Assembly: GCF_965229315.1 (NCBI RefSeq)
Contig: NZ_CBDDJA010000002.1
Coordinates: forward strand, 2,418,001-2,482,000
DNA length: 64,000 nucleotides
Direction: 5' to 3'
Source: Pelomonas sp965229315
GTDB taxonomy: Bacteria; Pseudomonadota; Gammaproteobacteria; Burkholderiales; Burkholderiaceae_C
Below are positions 63,524-64,000 of the stretch, piece by piece (positions within the stretch are counted from its first letter, which is position 1; each line of letters opens with the position of its first letter). The position numbers and the translations under genes are program-made. Under the pieces are notes generated by a model. That model did not search any database. It was not told where the DNA came from and worked only from the letters and a program-made list of their open reading frames with translations.

Positions 63524-64000
63524 GCGAGTTCCTCGACCACCTGAGCGCCAACGACAACGACATCTACGACCTGCTGATCTCCGGCAAGCAGCGCCTCACG
63601 GAATCAGTGCTTCGCGAGTTCGCACGGGACCGAGGGATCTTCTGCTCCCCTGTCGAAGGCCGGGAAGATCTGGCCGACTACCTGTCCGCGCTTCCACACA
63701 GCTTCCACGACGTTGCTGCAATTGTTCAAAGGCGGGAGCCGGGCCATCGCCGGGAGAAATCGACCTTCATTCGTCTGAACACGCTTGTGCCGCTCGAAGA
63801 ACTGAAGGCTGCGGCGGCCGAATACGCAGGCACTGTCGCAGGCAAGGAGAACGTGGTCTTCCGGCCAGCTGCCAACGATGGGTTCATCGTAAACGTCGGC
63901 TATGACGAGTTCAACCGTTCGCGCGCTCGTCTGTTGCAGCGCGAACGTCAAGAGGCCGAGATCGAGTTTCTCGTCGAAAACGGTCATACCGTCGTGCGTC
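63520..64000 (+). CDS. partner of the nuclease-like protein, 5' part
   Basis: The first 160 residues of a protein cut by the window edge. It begins MSEFLDHLSANDNDIYDLLISG and continues with LTESVLREFARDRGIFCSPVEGRE, EKSTFIRLNTLVPLEELKAAAAEY and an ERQEAEIEFLVENGH segment. No catalytic motif is visible yet. The ATG overlaps the upstream stop (ATGA), so the two are translationally coupled. Confidence 0.6.
   Translation, partial: MSEFLDHLSANDNDIYDLLISGKQRLTESVLREFARDRGIFCSPVEGREDLADYLSALPHSFHDVAAIVQRREPGHRREKSTFIRLNTLVPLEELKAAAAEYAGTVAGKENVVFRPAANDGFIVNVGYDEFNRSRARLLQRERQEAEIEFLVENGHTVVR

Noticed and set aside
49604..64000. CRISPR array, tRNA or integrase in the accessory region
   Set aside because: No spaced direct repeats, no tRNA-like cloverleaf and no integrase motif were found within the window.

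Overview
The window is GC-rich DNA of a betaproteobacterium. I infer Burkholderiales, close to the Roseateles/Leptothrix/Rubrivivax branch, from the gene content: a cbb3 oxidase cluster with CcoG and CcoI, an ExbB-ExbD-LpxK-Trm112-KdsB run, several PEP-CTERM proteins and a RatA-RnfH pair. Coding density is high from 1 to 49.5 kb, with many overlapping stop/start codons.

Region by region. 1-8.0 kb: the end of an NDH-2 gene, then a minus-strand cluster ccoI-ccoS-ccoN-ccoO-ccoQ-ccoP-ccoG-ccoH-like plus a small membrane protein. It encodes the high-affinity cbb3 oxidase and its maturation factors; an FNR/Anr-type box with a matching -10 lies upstream of ccoN. 8.0-10.6 kb: a DUF192 protein, sodB and xseA. 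10.9-15.5 kb: exbB, exbD, lpxK, a Trm112-like protein, kdsB, adk and an SDR dehydrogenase. 15.6-19.4 kb: a second TonB system (tonB, exbB, two exbD) with a secreted repeat protein. 19.9-26.4 kb: a Yej-type peptide ABC transporter. 26.5-31.4 kb: ldcA and tadA, then 5-oxoprolinase pxpBCA and a DUF72 protein. 31.4-39.8 kb: three PEP-CTERM-type exported proteins, csbD, a YihY protein, a 2'-5' RNA ligase-like protein, an HTH-TPR regulator and a Tat-exported phospholipase C. 40.2-49.5 kb: an IS3 remnant beside guaA, an MFS transporter, guaB, a DUF4124 protein, rnfH, ratA, smpB, a cystathionine-lyase-type enzyme and rimO.

From just after rimO (about 49.55 kb) to the right edge the character changes. 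Genes are short and mostly unrecognised, base composition is visibly less GC-rich, and intergenic stretches are longer. There is a fused IS1595/IS3 remnant and an IS-truncated gene. I read this as an accessory (genomic-island) region. Its most interesting contents are an ADP-ribosyltransferase-like protein (52.5 kb), a two-gene operon of unknown function (53.2-53.7 kb), a nitrilase-fold protein with an unrecognised N-terminal half next to a winged-helix-like protein (58.0-60.5 kb), and a translationally coupled pair at the right end whose first member has PD-(D/E)xK nuclease-like signatures (62.5-64 kb, cut by the edge). The last two are candidate anti-phage or conflict systems; that is inference, not demonstrated.

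No rRNA, tRNA or CRISPR array was seen.
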